Assembly (NCBI GenBank): GCA_963682055.1
Contig: OY821742.1
Location: forward strand, 23,438,560-23,502,559
Length of the DNA stretch: 64,000 bases
From: Primula veris
Taxonomy: Eukaryota; Streptophyta; Magnoliopsida; Ericales; Primulaceae
Direction of reading: 5' to 3'
Positions within the stretch are counted from its first letter, which is position 1; each line of letters starts with the position of its first letter. This document shows positions 50,301-63,803 of the stretch, in pieces. Below the pieces are notes generated by a model. It searched no databases and had not been told where the DNA came from. It saw only the letters and a program-made list of their open reading frames with translations. A program made the translations under genes and the position numbers.

Positions 50301-53300
50301 ATAAAATGAGGAATATTTCCTACATATGCAAGAAAATTATCTAAACCATAAACCTTAAACCCTAAAACCTAAACCATCAACCCAAAACCCTACAAATACA
50401 AATAAAATATCCGAAAACAAAAAAGTTAGTAAAAATCGTGTACTAGGCCATAAATCCAAGAATAAAATTAGGAATATTTCCTGCATATGCTAAAAAACTA
50501 CTTAAACCCTAAACCTAAACCCTAAACCCTAAAACCTAAACCCTAAACTCTACAAATACAAATAAAATGTCGGAAAATAAAAAGGTCAGTAAACACCGTG
50601 TACTTGGCCATAAATCCAAGAAATAAAATGAGACATATTTCCTACATATGTTAGAAAATTACCTAAACCCTAAAATCTAAACCCTAAACCATAAACCCTA
50701 AACCCTACAAATACCAATAAAATGTCGGAAAACAAAAAAGTGGGTAAAAACCGTGTACTAGGCCATAAATCCAAGAAAGAAAATGAGGAATATTTCCTAA
50801 ATATGCAAGAAAATTACCGAAAACCTAAACCTTAAACCCTAAAACCTAAACCCTACAAATACAAATAAAATGTCGGAACACAGAAAAGTCGGTAAAAACC
50901 GTGTAATAGGCCATAAATTCAAGAAAGAAAATGAGGAATATTTCCTGCATATGCTAGAAAATTACATAAACACCCTCAGACCTAAATCCTACAAATGCAA
51001 ATAAAATGTCGAAAAACAAAAAATTCGGTAAAAACTGTGTAATAGACCATAAATCCAAGAAAGAAAATGAGGAATACTTCCTACATATGCAAGAAAACTA
51101 CCTAAACCCTAACCTTAAACCATAAAACCTAAACCCTAAACCCTACAAATACAAATAAAATGTCGGAAAACAAAAAAGTCGGTAAAAACCGTGTAATAGG
51201 CCATAAATCCAAGAAATAAAATGAGAAATATTTCCAACATATGCTAGAAAATTACTGAAACCCTAAACCTTAAACCCTAAAACCTAAACCATAAACCCTA
51301 ACACACTAAATCCTAAACCCTAAACCCTACAAATGCAAATAAAATGTCAGGAAAAAAAAAAGTCGGTAAAAACCGGGTACGAGGCCATAAATGCAAGAAA
51401 TAAAATGAGGAATATTTCCTACATATGCTAGAAAATTACCTAAATCCTACACCGTAAATCCTTAAACCTAAACCCTAAACCCTAAACCCTATACCCTAAA
51501 CCCTACAAATACAAATAAACTGTCGAAAAACAAAAAAGTCGGTAATAACCGTGTACTAGGCCATAAATCCAAGAAAGAAAATGGAGAATATTTCCAAAAT
51601 ATGCTAGAAAATTACCTAAAACCTAAACCTTAAATCCTAAAACCTAAACTCCAAACCCTAAACCCTACAAATACAAATAAAATGTGCGAAGACAAAAAAG
51701 TCGGTAAAAACCGTGTACTAGGTCATAAATCAAAGAAATAAAATGAGGAATATTTCCTACATATGCAAGAAAATTATCTAAACCATAAACCTTAAACCCT
51801 AAAACCTAAACCATCAACCAAAACCCTACAAATACAAATAAAATATCCGAAAACAAAAAAGTCGGTAAAAATCGTGTACTAGGCCATAAATCCAAGAAAT
51901 AAAATGAGGAATATTTCCTACATATGCTAAAAAATTACTTTAACCCTAAACTTAAACCCTAAACCCTAAACCCTACAAATACAAATAAAATGTCGGAAAA
52001 CAAAAAGGTCAGTAAACACCTTGTACTAGGCCATAAATCTAAGAAATAAAATGAGGAATATTTCCAAAATATGCTAGAAAATTACCTAAACCCTAAACCT
52101 TAAACCCTAAAACTAAACCCTAAACCCTAAACCCTAAACACTAAACCCTAAACCCTAGAAATACAAATAAAATGTCGGAAAACAAAAAAGTCGGTAAAAA
52201 CCGTGTACTAGGCCATAAATCCAAGAAAGAAAATGGGGAATATTTCCAAAATATGCTAGAAAATTACCTAAAACCTAAACCTTAAACCCTAAAACCTAAA
52301 CTCTAAACCCTAAACCCTACAAATACAAATAAAATGTCGTAAGACAAAAAAGTCGGTAAAAACCGTGTACTACCCATAAATCCAAGAAATAAAATGAGGA
52401 ATATTTCCTACATATGCAAGAAAATTATCTAAACCATAAACCTTAAACCCTAAAACCTAAACTATCAACCCAAAACCCTACAAATACAAATAAAATATCC
52501 GAAAACAAAAAAGTTAGTAAAAATCGTGTACTAGGCCATAAATCCAAGAATAAAATTAGGAATATTTCCTGCATATGCTAAAAAACTACTTAAACCCTAA
52601 ACCTAAACCCTAAACCCTAAAACCTAAACCCTAAACTCTACAAATACAAATAAAATGTCGGAAAATAAAAAGGTCAGTAAACACCGTGTACTTGGCCATA
52701 AATCCAAGAAATAAAATGAGACATATTTCCTACATATGTTAGAAAATTACCTAAACCCTAAAATCTAAACCCTAAACCATAAACCCTAAACCCTACAAAT
52801 ACCAATAAAATGTCGGAAAACAAAAAAGTGGGTAAAAACCGTGTACTAGGCCATAAATCCAAGAAAGAAAATGAGGAATATTTCCTAAATATGCAAGAAA
52901 ATTACCGAAAACCTAAACCTTAAACCCTAAAACCTAAACCCTACAAATACAAATAAAATGTCGGAACACAGAAAAGTCGGTAAAAACCGTGTAATAGGCC
53001 ATAAATTCAAGAAAGAAAATGAGGAATATTTCCTGCATATGCTAGAAAATTACATAAACACCCTCAAACCTAAATCCTACAAATGCAAATAAAATGTCGA
53101 AAAACAAAAAATTCGGTAAAAACTGTGTAATAGACCATAAATCCAAGAAAGAAAATGAGGAATACTTCCTACATATGCAAGAAAACTACCTAAACCCTAA
53201 CCTTAAACCATAAAACCTAAACCCTAAACCCTACAAATACAAATAAAATGTCGGAAAACAAAAAAGTCGGTAAAAACCGTGTAATAGGCCATAAATCCAA

Positions 53301-56300
53301 GAAATAAAATGAGAAATATTTTCCAACATATGCTAGAAAATTACTGAAACCCTAAACCTTAAACCCTAAAACCTAAACCATAAACCCTAACACACTAAAT
53401 CCTAAACCCTAAACCCTACAAATGCAAATAAAATGTCAGGAAAAAAAAAAGTCGGTAAAAACCGGGTACGAGGCCATAAATGCAAGAAATAAAATGAGGA
53501 ATATTTCCTACATATGCTAGAAAATTACCTAAATCCTACACCGTAAATCCTTAAACCTAAACCCTAAACCCTATACCCTAAACCCTACAAATACAAATAA
53601 ACTGTCGAAAAACAAAAAAGTCGGTAATAACCGTGTACTAGGCCATAAATCCAAGAAAGAAAATGGAGAATATTTCCAAAATATGCTAGAAAATTACCTA
53701 AAACCTAAACCTTAAATCCTAAAACCTAAACTCCAAACCCTAAACCCTACAAATACAAATAAAATGTGCGAAGACAAAAAAGTCGGTAAAAACCGTGTAC
53801 TAGGTCATAAATCAAAGAAATAAAATGAGGAATATTTCCTACATATGCAAGAAAATTATCTAAACCATAAACCTTAAACCCTAAAACCTAAACCATCAAC
53901 CAAAACCCTACAAATACAAATAAAATATCCGAAAACAAAAAAGTCGGTAAAAATCGTGTACTAGGCCATAAATCCAAGAAATAAAATGAGGAATATTTCC
54001 TACATATGCTAAAAAATTACTTTAACCCTAAACTTAAACCCTAAACCCTAAACCCTACAAATACAAATAAAATGTCGGAAAACAAAAAGGTCAGTAAACA
54101 CCTTGTACTAGGCCATAAATCTAAGAAATAAAATGAGGAATATTTCCAAAATATGCTAGAAAATTACCTAAACCCTAAACCTTAAACCCTAAAACTAAAC
54201 CCTAAACCCTAAACCCTAAACACTAAACCCTAAACCCTAGAAATACAAATAAAATGTCGGAAAACAAAAAAGTCGGTAAAAACCGTGTACTAGGCCATAA
54301 ATCCAAGAAAGAAAATGGGGAATATTTCCAAAATATGCTAGAAAATTACCTAAAACCTAAACCTTAAACCCTAAAACCTAAACTCTAAACCCTAAACCCT
54401 ACAAATACAAATAAAATGTCGTAAGACAAAAAAGTCGGTAAAAACCGTGTACTACCCATAAATCCAAGAAATAAAATGAGGAATATTTCCTACATATGCA
54501 AGAAAATTATCTAAACCATAAACCTTAAACCCTAAAACCTAAACCATCAACCCAAAACCCTACAAATACAAATAAAATATCCGAAAACAAAAAAGTTAGT
54601 AAAAATCGTGTACTAGGCCATAAATCCAAGAATAAAATTAGGAATATTTCCTGCATATGCTAAAAAACTACTTAAACCCTAAACCTAAACCCTAAACCCT
54701 AAAACCTAAACCCTAAACTCTACAAATACAAATAAAATGTCGGAAAATAAAAAGGTCAGTAAACACCGTGTACTTGGCCATAAATCCAAGAAATAAAATG
54801 AGACATATTTCCTACATATGTTAGAAAATTACCTAAACCCTAAAATCTAAACCCTAAACCATAAACCCTAAACCCTACAAATACCAATAAAATGTCGGAA
54901 AACAAAAAAGTGGGTAAAAACCGTGTACTAGGCCATAAATCCAAGAAAGAAAATGAGGAATATTTCCTAAATATGCAAGAAAATTACCGAAAACCTAAAC
55001 CTTAAACCCTAAAACCTAAACCCTACAAATACAAATAAAATGTCGGAACACAGAAAAGTCGGTAAAAACCGTGTAATAGGCCATAAATTCAAGAAAGAAA
55101 ATGAGGAATATTTCCTGCATATGCTAGAAAATTACATAAACACCCTCAAACCTAAATCCTACAAATGCAAATAAAATGTCGAAAAACAAAAAATTCGGTA
55201 AAAACTGTGTAATAGACCATAAATCCAAGAAAGAAAATGAGGAATACTTCCTACATATGCAAGAAAACTACCTAAACCCTAACCTTAAACCATAAAACCT
55301 AAACCCTAAACCCTACAAATACAAATAAAATGTCGGAAAACAAAAAAGTCGGTAAAAACCGTGTAATAGGCCATAAATCCAAGAAATAAAATGAGAAATA
55401 TTTCCAACATATGCTAGAAAATTACTGAAACCCTAAACCTTAAACCCTAAAACCTAAACCATAAACCCTAACACACTAAATCCTAAACCCTAAACCCTAC
55501 AAATGCAAATAAAATGTCAGGAAAAAAAAAAGTCGGTAAAAACCGGGTACGAGGCCATAAATGCAAGAAATAAAATGAGGAATATTTCCTACATATGCTA
55601 GAAAATTACCTAAATCCTACACCGTAAATCCTTAAACCTAAACCCTAAACCCTATACCCTAAACCCTACAAATACAAATAAACTGTCGAAAAACAAAAAA
55701 GTCGGTAATAACCGTGTACTAGGCCATAAATCCAAGAAAGAAAATGGAGAATATTTCCAAAATATGCTAGAAAATTACCTAAAACCTAAACCTTAAATCC
55801 TAAAACCTAAACTCCAAACCCTAAACCCTACAAATACAAATAAAATGTGCGAAGACAAAAAAGTCGGTAAAAACCGTGTACTAGGTCATAAATCAAAGAA
55901 ATAAAATGAGGAATATTTCCTACATATGCAAGAAAATTATCTAAACCATAAACCTTAAACCCTAAAACCTAAACCATCAACCAAAACCCTACAAATACAA
56001 ATAAAATATCCGAAAACAAAAAAGTCGGTAAAAATCGTGTACTAGGCCATAAATCCAAGAAATAAAATGAGGAATATTTCCTACATATGCTAAAAAATTA
56101 CTTTAACCCTAAACTTAAACCCTAAACCCTAAACCCTACAAATACAAATAAAATGTCGGAAAACAAAAAGGTCAGTAAACACCTTGTACTAGGCCATAAA
56201 TCTAAGAAATAAAATGAGGAATATTTCCAAAATATGCTAGAAAATTACCTAAACCCTAAACCTTAAACCCTAAAACTAAACCCTAAACCCTAAACCCTAA

Positions 56301-59300
56301 ACACTAAACCCTAAACCCTAGAAATACAAATAAAATGTCGGAAAACAAAAAAGTCGGTAAAAACCGTGTACTAGGCCATAAATCCAAGAAAGAAAATGGG
56401 GAATATTTCCAAAATATGCTAGAAAATTACCTAAAACCTAAACCTTAAACCCTAAAACCTAAACTCTAAACCCTAAACCCTACAAATACAAATAAAATGT
56501 CGTAAGACAAAAAAGTCGGTAAAAACCGTGTACTACCCATAAATCCAAGAAATAAAATGAGGAATATTTCCTACATATGCAAGAAAATTATCTAAACCAT
56601 AAACCTTAAACCCTAAAACCTAAACCATCAACCCAAAACCCTACAAATACAAATAAAATATCCGAAAACAAAAAAGTTAGTAAAAATCGTGTACTAGGCC
56701 ATAAATCCAAGAATAAAATTAGGAATATTTCCTGCATATGCTAAAAAACTACTTAAACCCTAAACCTAAACCCTAAACCCTAAAACCTAAACCCTAAACT
56801 CTACAAATACAAATAAAATGTCGGAAAATAAAAAGGTCAGTAAACACCGTGTACTTGGCCATAAATCCAAGAAATAAAATGAGACATATTTCCTACATAT
56901 GTTAGAAAATTACCTAAACCCTAAAATCTAAACCCTAAACCATAAACCCTAAACCCTACAAATACCAATAAAATGTCGGAAAACAAAAAAGTGGGTAAAA
57001 ACCGTGTACTAGGCCATAAATCCAAGAAAGAAAATGAGGAATATTTCCTAAATATGCAAGAAAATTACCGAAAACCTAAACCTTAAACCCTAAAACCTAA
57101 ACCCTACAAATACAAATAAAATGTCGGAACACAGAAAAGTCGGTAAAAACCGTGTAATAGGCCATAAATTCAAGAAAGAAAATGAGGAATATTTCCTGCA
57201 TATGCTAGAAAATTACATAAACACCCTCAAACCTAAATCCTACAAATGCAAATAAAATGTCGAAAAACAAAAAATTCGGTAAAAACTGTGTAATAGACCA
57301 TAAATCCAAGAAAGAAAATGAGGAATACTTCCTACATATGCAAGAAAACTACCTAAACCCTAACCTTAAACCATAAAACCTAAACCCTAAACCCTACAAA
57401 TACAAATAAAATGTCGGAAAACAAAAAAGTCGGTAAAAACCGTGTAATAGGCCATAAATCCAAGAAATAAAATGAGAAATATTTCCAACATATGCTAGAA
57501 AATTACTGAAACCCTAAACCTTAAACCCTAAAACCTAAACCATAAACCCTAACACACTAAATCCTAAACCCTAAACCCTACAAATGCAAATAAAATGTCA
57601 GGAAAAAAAAAAGTCGGTAAAAACCGGGTACGAGGCCATAAATGCAAGAAATAAAATGAGGAATATTTCCTACATATGCTAGAAAATTACCTAAATCCTA
57701 CACCGTAAATCCTTAAACCTAAACCCTAAACCCTAAACCCTATACCCTAAACCCTACAAATACAAATAAACTGTCGAAAAACAAAAAAGTTGGTAATAAC
57801 CGTGTACTAGGCCATAAATCCAAGAAAGAAAATGGAGAATATTTCCAAAATATGCTAGAAAATTACCTAAAACCTAAACCTTAAATCCTAAAACCTAAAC
57901 TCCAAACCCTAAACCCTACAAATACAAATAAAATGTGCGAAGACAAAAAAGTCGGTAAAAACCGTGTACTAGGTCATAAATCAAAGAAATAAAATGAGGA
58001 ATATTTCCTACATATGCAAGAAAATTATCTAAACCATAAACCTTAAACCCTAAAACCTAAACCATCAACCAAAACCCTACAAATACAAATAAAATATCCG
58101 AAAACAAAAAAGTCGGTAAAAATCGTGTACCAGGCCATAAATCCAAGAAATAAAATGAGGAATATTTCCTACATATGCTAAAAAATTACTTTAACCCTAA
58201 ACCCTAAACCCTACAAATACAAATAAAATGTCGGAAAACAAAAAGGTCAGTAAACACCTTGTACTAGGCCATAAATCTAAGAAATAAAATGAGGAATATT
58301 TCCAAAATATGCTAGAAAATTACCTAAACCCTAAACCTTAAACCCTAAAACTAAACCCTAAACCCTAAACCCTAAACACTAAACCCTAAACCCTAGAAAT
58401 ACAAATAAAATGTCGGAAAACAAAAAAGTCGGTAAAAACCGTGTACTAGGCCATAAATCCAAGAAAGAAAATGGGGAATATTTCCAAAATATGCTAGAAA
58501 ATTACCTAAAACCTAAACCTTAAACCCTAAAACCTAAACTCTAAACCCTAAACCCTACAAATACAAATAAAATGTCGTAAGACAAAAAAGTCGGTAAAAA
58601 CCGTGTACTACCCATAAATCCAAGAAATAAAATGAGGAATATTTCCTACATATGCAAGAAAATTATCTAAACCATAAACCTTAAACCCTAAAACCTAAAC
58701 CATCAACCCAAAACCCTACAAATACAAATAAAATATCCGAAAACAAAAAAGTTAGTAAAAATCGTGTACTAGGCCATAAATCCAAGAATAAAATTAGGAA
58801 TATTTCCTGCATATGCTAAAAAACTACTTAAACCCTAAACCTAAACCCTAAACCCTAAAACCTAAACCCTAAACTCTACAAATACAAATAAAATGTCGGA
58901 AAATAAAAAGGTCAGTAAACACCGTGTACTTGGCCATAAATCCAAGAAATAAAATGAGACATATTTCCTACATATGTTAGAAAATTACCTAAACCCTAAA
59001 ATCTAAACCCTAAACCATAAACCCTAAACCCTACAAATACCAATAAAATGTCGGAAAACAAAAAAGTGGGTAAAAACCGTGTACTAGGCCATAAATCCAA
59101 GAAAGAAAATGAGGAATATTTCCTAAATATGCAAGAAAATTACCGAAAACCTAAACCTTAAACCCTAAAACCTAAACCCTACAAATACAAATAAAATGTC
59201 GGAACACAGAAAAGTCGGTAAAAACCGTGTAATAGGCCATAAATTCAAGAAAGAAAATGAGGAATATTTCCTGCATATGCTAGAAAATTACATAAACACC

Positions 59301-61904
59301 CTCAAACCTAAATCCTACAAATGCAAATAAAATGTCGAAAAACAAAAAATTCGGTAAAAACTGTGTAATAGACCATAAATCCAAGAAAGAAAATGAGGAA
59401 TACTTCCTACATATGCAAGAAAACTACCTAAACCCTAACCTTAAACCATAAAACCTAAACCCTAAACCCTACAAATACAAATAAAATGTCGGAAAACAAA
59501 AAAGTCGGTAAAAACCGTGTAATAGGCCATAAATCCAAGAAATAAAATGAGAAATATTTCCAACATATGCTAGAAAATTACTGAAACCCTAAACCTTAAA
59601 CCCTAAAACCTAAACCATAAACCCTAACACACTAAATCCTAAACCCTAAACCCTACAAATGCAAATAAAATGTCAGGAAAAAAAAAAGTCGGTAAAAACC
59701 GGGTACGAGGCCATAAATGCAAGAAATAAAATGAGGAATATTTCCTACATATGCTAGAAAATTACCTAAATCCTACACCGTAAATCCTTAAACCTAAACC
59801 CTAAACCCTAAACCCTATACCCTAAACCCTACAAATACAAATAAACTGTCGAAAAACAAAAAAGTCGGTAATAACCGTGTACTAGGCCATAAATCCAAGA
59901 AAGAAAATGGAGAATATTTCCAAAATATGCTAGAAAATTACCTAAAACCTAAACCTTAAATCCTAAAACCTAAACTCCAAACCCTAAACCCTACAAATAC
60001 AAATAAAATGTGCGAAGACAAAAAAGTCGGTAAAAACCGTGTACTAGGTCATAAATCAAAGAAATAAAATGAGGAATATTTCCTACATATGCAAGAAAAT
60101 TATCTAAACCATAAACCTTAAACCCTAAAACCTAAACCATCAACCAAAACCCTACAAATACAAATAAAATATCCGAAAACAAAAAAGTCGGTAAAAATCG
60201 TGTACCAGGCCATAAATCCAAGAAATAAAATGAGGAATATTTCCTACATATGCTAAAAAATTACTTTAACCCTAAACCCTAAACCCTACAAATACAAATA
60301 AAATGTCGGAAAACAAAAAGGTCAGTAAACACCTTGTACTAGGCCATAAATCTAAGAAATAAAATGAGGAATATTTCCAAAATATGCTAGAAAATTACCT
60401 AAACCCTAAACCTTAAACCCTAAAACTAAACCCTAAACCCTAAACCCTAAACACTAAACCCTAAACCCTAGAAATACAAATAAAATGTCGGAAAACAAAA
60501 AAGTCGGTAAAAACCGTGTACTAGGCCATAAATCCAAGAAAGAAAATGGGGAATATTTCCAAAATATGCTAGAAAATTACCTAAAACCTAAACCTTAAAC
60601 CCTAAAACCTAAACTCTAAACCCTAAACCCTACAAATACAAATAAAATGTCGTAAGACAAAAAAGTCGGTAAAAACCGTGTACTACCCATAAATCCAAGA
60701 AATAAAATGAGGAATATTTCCTACATATGCAAGAAAATTATCTAAACCATAAACCTTAAACCCTAAAACCTAAACCATCAACCCAAAACCCTACAAATAC
60801 AAATAAAATATCCGAAAACAAAAAAGTTAGTAAAAATCGTGTACTAGGCCATAAATCCAAGAATAAAATTAGGAATATTTCCTGCATATGCTAAAAAACT
60901 ACTTAAACCCTAAACCTAAACCCTAAACCCTAAAACCTAAACCCTAAACTCTACAAATACAAATAAAATGTCGGAAAATAAAAAGGTCAGTAAACACCGT
61001 GTACTTGGCCATAAATCCAAGAAATAAAATGAGACATATTTCCTACATATGTTAGAAAATTACCTAAACCCTAAAATCTAAACCCTAAACCATAAACCCT
61101 AAACCCTACAAATACCAATAAAATGTCGGAAAACAAAAAAGTGGGTAAAAACCGTGTACTAGGCCATAAATCCAAGAAAGAAAATGAGGAATATTTCCTA
61201 AATATGCAAGAAAATTACCGAAAACCTAAACCTTAAACCCTAAAACCTAAACCCTACAAATACAAATAAAATGTCGGAACACAGAAAAGTCGGTAAAAAC
61301 CGTGTAATAGGCCATAAATTCAAGAAAGAAAATGAGGAATATTTCCTGCATATGCTAGAAAATTACATAAACACCCTCAAACCTAAATCCTACAAATGCA
61401 AATAAAATGTCGAAAAACAAAAAATTCGGTAAAAACTGTGTAATAGACCATAAATCCAAGAAAGAAAATGAGGAATACTTCCTACATATGCAAGAAAACT
61501 ACCTAAACCCTAACCTTAAACCATAAAACCTAAACCCTAAACCCTACAAATACAAATAAAATGTCGGAAAACAAAAAAGTCGGTAAAAACCGTGTAATAG
61601 GCCATAAATCCAAGAAATAAAATGAGAAATATTTCCAACATATGCTAGAAAATTACTGAAACCCTAAACCTTAAACCCTAAAACCTAAACCATAAACCCT
61701 AACACACTAAATCCTAAACCCTAAACCCTACAAATGCAAATAAAATGTCAGGAAAATAAAAAGTCGGTAAAAACCGGGTACGAGGCCATAAATGCAAGAA
61801 ATAAAATGAGGAATATTTCCTACATATGCTAGAAAATTACCTAAATCCTACACCGTAAATCCTTAAACCTAAACCCTAAACCCTAAACCCTATACCCTAA
61901 ACCC
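47328..61904 (+). repeat. 13-unit HOR array, subfamily E2 (period 2075-2088 bp)
   Basis: M1 starts at 47328, 49416, 51504, 53586, 55667, 57755, 59830 and 61905, giving periods of 2088, 2088, 2082, 2081, 2088, 2075 and 2075 bp. Diagnostic forms are M1 with GTGTACTAGGCC and a TTAAATCC tail, M4 with ACACCTTGTAC, M12 with AACACACTAAATCC, and M13 with GTCAGG. Neighbouring HORs are nearly identical, the most homogeneous stretch of the window, which suggests the most recent amplification. The next HOR (61905-63979) is broken down unit by unit below. No gene is visible. Confidence 0.88.
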
Positions 61905-62066
61905 TACAAATACAAATAAACTGTCGAAAAACAAAAAAGTCGGTAATAACCGTGTACTAGGCCATAAATCCAAGAAAGAAAATGGAGAATATTTCCAAAA
62001 TATGCTAGAAAATTACCTAAAACCTAAACCTTAAATCCTAAAACCTAAACTCCAAACCCTAAACCC
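61905..62066 (+). repeat. Reference HOR unit M1 (162 bp)
   Basis: Core with AAACTGTCG and GGTAATAACCG, breaking the usual CGGTAAAAACCG dyad. It has GGAGAATATTTCC and no CATATG. Its tail is degenerate: CCTTAAATCC and ACTCCAAACCC. It is the best phase marker for counting HORs. Confidence 0.85.
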
Positions 62067-62227
62067 TACAAATACAAATAAAATGTGCGAAGACAAAAAA
62101 GTCGGTAAAAACCGTGTACTAGGTCATAAATCAAAGAAATAAAATGAGGAATATTTCCTACATATGCAAGAAAATTATCTAAACCATAAACCTTAAACCC
62201 TAAAACCTAAACCATCAACCAAAACCC
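62067..62227 (+). repeat. Reference HOR unit M2 (161 bp)
   Basis: Core with GTGCGAAGAC and GGTCATAAATCAAAG. It keeps CGGTAAAAACCG, GGAATATTTCC and CATATG. The tail ends in the degenerate CCATCAACC. Confidence 0.85.
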
Positions 62228-62361
62228 TACAAATACAAATAAAATATCCGAAAACAAAAAAGTCGGTAAAAATCGTGTACCAGGCCATAAATCCAAGAAA
62301 TAAAATGAGGAATATTTCCTACATATGCTAAAAAATTACTTTAACCCTAAACCCTAAACCC
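62228..62361 (+). repeat. Reference HOR unit M3 (134 bp, shortest)
   Basis: Core with ATATCCGAAAAC and AAAATCGTGTACCAGG. The telomere-like tail is only about three repeats. In this HOR it has lost one 7-bp step relative to copies before 58 kb, which read CCCTAAACTTAAACCC. Confidence 0.85.
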
Positions 62362-62543
62362 TACAAATACAAATAAAATGTCGGAAAACAAAAAGGTCAG
62401 TAAACACCTTGTACTAGGCCATAAATCTAAGAAATAAAATGAGGAATATTTCCAAAATATGCTAGAAAATTACCTAAACCCTAAACCTTAAACCCTAAAA
62501 CTAAACCCTAAACCCTAAACCCTAAACACTAAACCCTAAACCC
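62362..62543 (+). repeat. Reference HOR unit M4 (182 bp)
   Basis: Core with AAAGGTCAGTAAACACCTTG, so the first dyad is lost. It has one of the longest telomere-like tails, with several exact CCCTAAA copies and one AACACTAAA variant. Confidence 0.85.
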
Positions 62544-62705
62544 TAGAAATACAAATAAAATGTCGGAAAACAAAAAAGTCGGTAAAAACCGTGTACTAGG
62601 CCATAAATCCAAGAAAGAAAATGGGGAATATTTCCAAAATATGCTAGAAAATTACCTAAAACCTAAACCTTAAACCCTAAAACCTAAACTCTAAACCCTA
62701 AACCC
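62544..62705 (+). repeat. Reference HOR unit M5 (162 bp)
   Basis: Begins TAGAAATAC instead of TACAAATAC. Core with intact CGGTAAAAACCG and AAAATGGGGAATATTTCC. CATATG is replaced by AATATG. Confidence 0.85.
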
Positions 62706-62866
62706 TACAAATACAAATAAAATGTCGTAAGACAAAAAAGTCGGTAAAAACCGTGTACTACCCATAAATCCAAGAAATAAAATGAGGAATATTTCCTACA
62801 TATGCAAGAAAATTATCTAAACCATAAACCTTAAACCCTAAAACCTAAACCATCAACCCAAAACCC
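62706..62866 (+). repeat. Reference HOR unit M6 (161 bp)
   Basis: Core with GTCGTAAGAC and GTACTACCCATAAATCC, where the usual TAGGCC is changed. This unit carries the left breakpoint of both retroelement copies (at CCCATAAA). Confidence 0.85.
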
Positions 62867-63026
62867 TACAAATACAAATAAAATATCCGAAAACAAAAAA
62901 GTTAGTAAAAATCGTGTACTAGGCCATAAATCCAAGAATAAAATTAGGAATATTTCCTGCATATGCTAAAAAACTACTTAAACCCTAAACCTAAACCCTA
63001 AACCCTAAAACCTAAACCCTAAACTC
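62867..63026 (+). repeat. Reference HOR unit M7 (160 bp)
   Basis: Core with ATATCCG, AGTTAGTAAAAATCG and AAGAATAAAATTAGG. The tail varies by whole CCCTAAA steps between HORs. Confidence 0.85.
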
Positions 63027-63181
63027 TACAAATACAAATAAAATGTCGGAAAATAAAAAGGTCAGTAAACACCGTGTACTTGGCCATAAATCCAAGAAAT
63101 AAAATGAGACATATTTCCTACATATGTTAGAAAATTACCTAAACCCTAAAATCTAAACCCTAAACCATAAACCCTAAACCC
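63027..63181 (+). repeat. Reference HOR unit M8 (155 bp)
   Basis: Core with GAAAATAAAAAGGTCAG, GTGTACTTGGCC and GAGACATATTTCC. CATATG is followed by TTAG. Its tail is where satellite resumes after each retroelement copy. Confidence 0.85.
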
Positions 63182-63329
63182 TACAAATACCAATAAAATG
63201 TCGGAAAACAAAAAAGTGGGTAAAAACCGTGTACTAGGCCATAAATCCAAGAAAGAAAATGAGGAATATTTCCTAAATATGCAAGAAAATTACCGAAAAC
63301 CTAAACCTTAAACCCTAAAACCTAAACCC
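63182..63329 (+). repeat. Reference HOR unit M9 (148 bp)
   Basis: Begins TACAAATACCAATAAAATG and has AAAAAGTGGGT. CATATG is replaced by AAATATGC, followed by ACCGAAAACC. Confidence 0.85.
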
Positions 63330-63465
63330 TACAAATACAAATAAAATGTCGGAACACAGAAAAGTCGGTAAAAACCGTGTAATAGGCCATAAATTCAAGA
63401 AAGAAAATGAGGAATATTTCCTGCATATGCTAGAAAATTACATAAACACCCTCAAACCTAAATCC
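63330..63465 (+). repeat. Reference HOR unit M10 (136 bp)
   Basis: Core with GAACACAGAAAAG, GTGTAATAGG, ATAAATTCAAG and CCTGCATATGC. The short tail is ACATAAACACCCTCAAACC, the least telomere-like of the set. Confidence 0.85.
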
Positions 63466-63619
63466 TACAAATGCAAATAAAATGTCGAAAAACAAAAAAT
63501 TCGGTAAAAACTGTGTAATAGACCATAAATCCAAGAAAGAAAATGAGGAATACTTCCTACATATGCAAGAAAACTACCTAAACCCTAACCTTAAACCATA
63601 AAACCTAAACCCTAAACCC
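63466..63619 (+). repeat. Reference HOR unit M11 (154 bp)
   Basis: Begins TACAAATGC. Core with AAAATTCGGTAAAAACTG, GTAATAGACC and GGAATACTTCC (still a GGAA/TTCC dyad). The tail contains CCCTAACC. Confidence 0.85.
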
Positions 63620-63803
63620 TACAAATACAAATAAAATGTCGGAAAACAAAAAAGTCGGTAAAAACCGTGTAATAGGCCATAAATCCAAGAAATAAAATGA
63701 GAAATATTTCCAACATATGCTAGAAAATTACTGAAACCCTAAACCTTAAACCCTAAAACCTAAACCATAAACCCTAACACACTAAATCCTAAACCCTAAA
63801 CCC
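63620..63803 (+). repeat. Reference HOR unit M12 (184 bp, longest)
   Basis: Near-consensus core with intact CGGTAAAAACCG, GTGTAATAGG and GAGAAATATTTCCAAC. The long tail holds CCCTAACACACTAAATCC. Confidence 0.85.
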
